Assembly (NCBI GenBank): GCA_019309605.1
Contig: JAFDFW010000140.1
Span: forward strand, 1 to 6,164
Length of the DNA stretch: 6,164 nucleotides
Source: Deltaproteobacteria bacterium
GTDB lineage: Bacteria > Myxococcota_A > Polyangia > Polyangiales > Houyiibacteriaceae
Direction of reading: 5' to 3'
The position numbers were made by a program, and so were the translations under genes. The notes beneath the pieces were generated by a model. That model saw only the letters and a list, made by a program, of their open reading frames with translations. It did no database searches and was not told where the DNA came from. Positions 5,410 through 6,164 of this stretch are shown in pieces; within the stretch, counting starts at the first letter, position 1, and each line of letters starts with the position of its first letter.

Positions 5410-6164
5410 ATGGAAGAACAACTTTCGGAACTGACAACGTATGCCAACGCCTTGTGGGTTCTCGTTAGCGCGGCACTCGTTTTCTTCATGCATGCAGGCT
5501 TCGCTCTCGTAGAGAGCGGCTTCTGTAGGAGGAAAAACGCGGTCATGGTGCTGATGAAGAACTTCGGCGTCGTCGCGATTTCATCGCTCATCTTCTACTT
5601 GGTGGGCTACGGCGTGATGTTTGGCGAAGGGAATGCCTTCATGGGGCTCGCCAAGTTCTTCCCGGCCAACGGGGGAGCGGACGCGGACTTGCCGCCATAC
5701 GTTTTCCTGTTCTTCCAGCTAGTCTTCGCAGCGACGGCCTGCACCATCGTGTCGGGCGCGATCGCCGAGCGTGGCCGGCTCCTGACCTTCTTCCTCTTCA
5801 CGGCGCTTGCCACCATGCTCATTTATCCAGTGGTCGGTCACTGGGTCTGGGGCGGCGGCTGGCTGGCATGGCCCTCGCAGGCGCCCTCATCATCGGACCC
5901 CGCATTGGCAAGTACCTGCCGGACGGCTCAGTCAGGCCCATGCCCGCCCACAACTTCCCGCTCGCCGCGCTTGGCGTGCTGATCCTATGGCTCGGCTGGT
6001 TTGGTTTCAACGGCGGCTCGGAGCTCGCCATCGACGCCGAGGTCGGCCGAATCGTCCTCGTGACCAACCTCGCGGCTTCGGCTGGATTCATCGCTGCGCT
6101 GGCCTGGATCAAGATGCGCAGCGGTCTGCTCGACCTCTCGATGGCCCTGAACGGCGCGCTCGCC
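5410..6164 (+). pseudogene. amt: Ammonium transporter Amt, interrupted by an internal deletion and frameshift (3' end outside window)
   Basis: Amt proteins are trimeric inner-membrane channels that take up ammonium. The first part (5410-5868, 153 residues) matches the family well: MHAGFALVESGF (27-38) with the following RRKN, the long helix ending TIVSGAIAER (112-121), and YPVVGHWVWGGGWLA (139-153), where W147 corresponds to the conserved Trp of the channel. After this the frame runs into unrelated residues and stops at 5982. The family sequence resumes in another frame at 5868 (MALAGALIIGPRIGKY, then LGWFGFNGGSEL and MALNGALA) and stays open to the window end. About 20 residues are missing between them, namely the region of the DFAGSTVVHSVGG-type signature, including the conserved Asp and the first of the paired pore histidines. 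As read, no functional channel can be made. It may be a true pseudogene or a sequence or assembly error. No glnK is visible upstream. Confidence 0.88.
5851..5880 (+). other. Deletion/frameshift junction inside amt
   Basis: The sequence passes from frame 1 (G-G-G-W-L-A at 5851-5868) to frame 0 (M-A-L-A-G-A from 5868) at a GC-rich repetitive stretch, GGCGGCGGCTGGCTGGC. Frame arithmetic requires a missing length of 3n+1 bases; comparison from memory with typical Amt proteins suggests roughly 58-61 bases. GGC on both sides of the lost segment (Gly codons of GGGW and of the VGG that normally precedes this helix) could have served as microhomology; this is inferred. Confidence 0.75.

Overview
The window is GC-rich and gene-dense, and comes from a Gram-negative bacterium. 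A System I cytochrome c maturation gene (ccmC), a split glycine dehydrogenase, a soluble single-domain ArsA-like ATPase and a mycobacteria/actinobacteria-like adenosine deaminase motif together would fit a deltaproteobacterial-type lineage (Myxococcota, Desulfobacterota or relatives). That assignment is a low-confidence inference from gene content. No RNA genes, CRISPR array, insertion sequence or prophage signature was found.

Layout. Positions 1-751 (minus) carry ccmC, followed by the first 14 codons of a gene with an exported or lipoprotein-like N terminus. A 122-base divergent gap separates ccmC from an ArsA-family P-loop ATPase (874-1797, plus), which is followed 48 bases later by gcvPB, the PLP-binding subunit 2 of glycine dehydrogenase (1846-3342, plus). 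Converging on gcvPB from the other strand is a two-gene unit: a DHH-family phosphoesterase-like protein (4349-5350, minus) and adenosine deaminase (3254-4330, minus). The last 89 bases of gcvPB and ada overlap tail to tail. Divergent from the DHH gene is an ammonium transporter gene (amt, 5410 to beyond the window end, plus), which is broken by an internal deletion with a frame change near 5867.

Biology. Most genes are ordinary housekeeping or metabolic functions. Glycine cleavage, adenosine deamination and ammonium transport all touch ammonia, but this is a loose theme and not a demonstrated system. The DHH-ada pair could act in turnover of small nucleotides (short oligonucleotides, pAp or cyclic dinucleotides to AMP, then adenosine to inosine); this is inferred from adjacency only.

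The two points most worth attention are the DHH protein, whose active-site motifs appear in a non-canonical order (the DxDG motif after the DHH motif, as in a circular permutation), and the amt deletion, which removes the most conserved segment of the ammonium channel. I do not see convincing evidence for an entirely new multi-gene system in this window.
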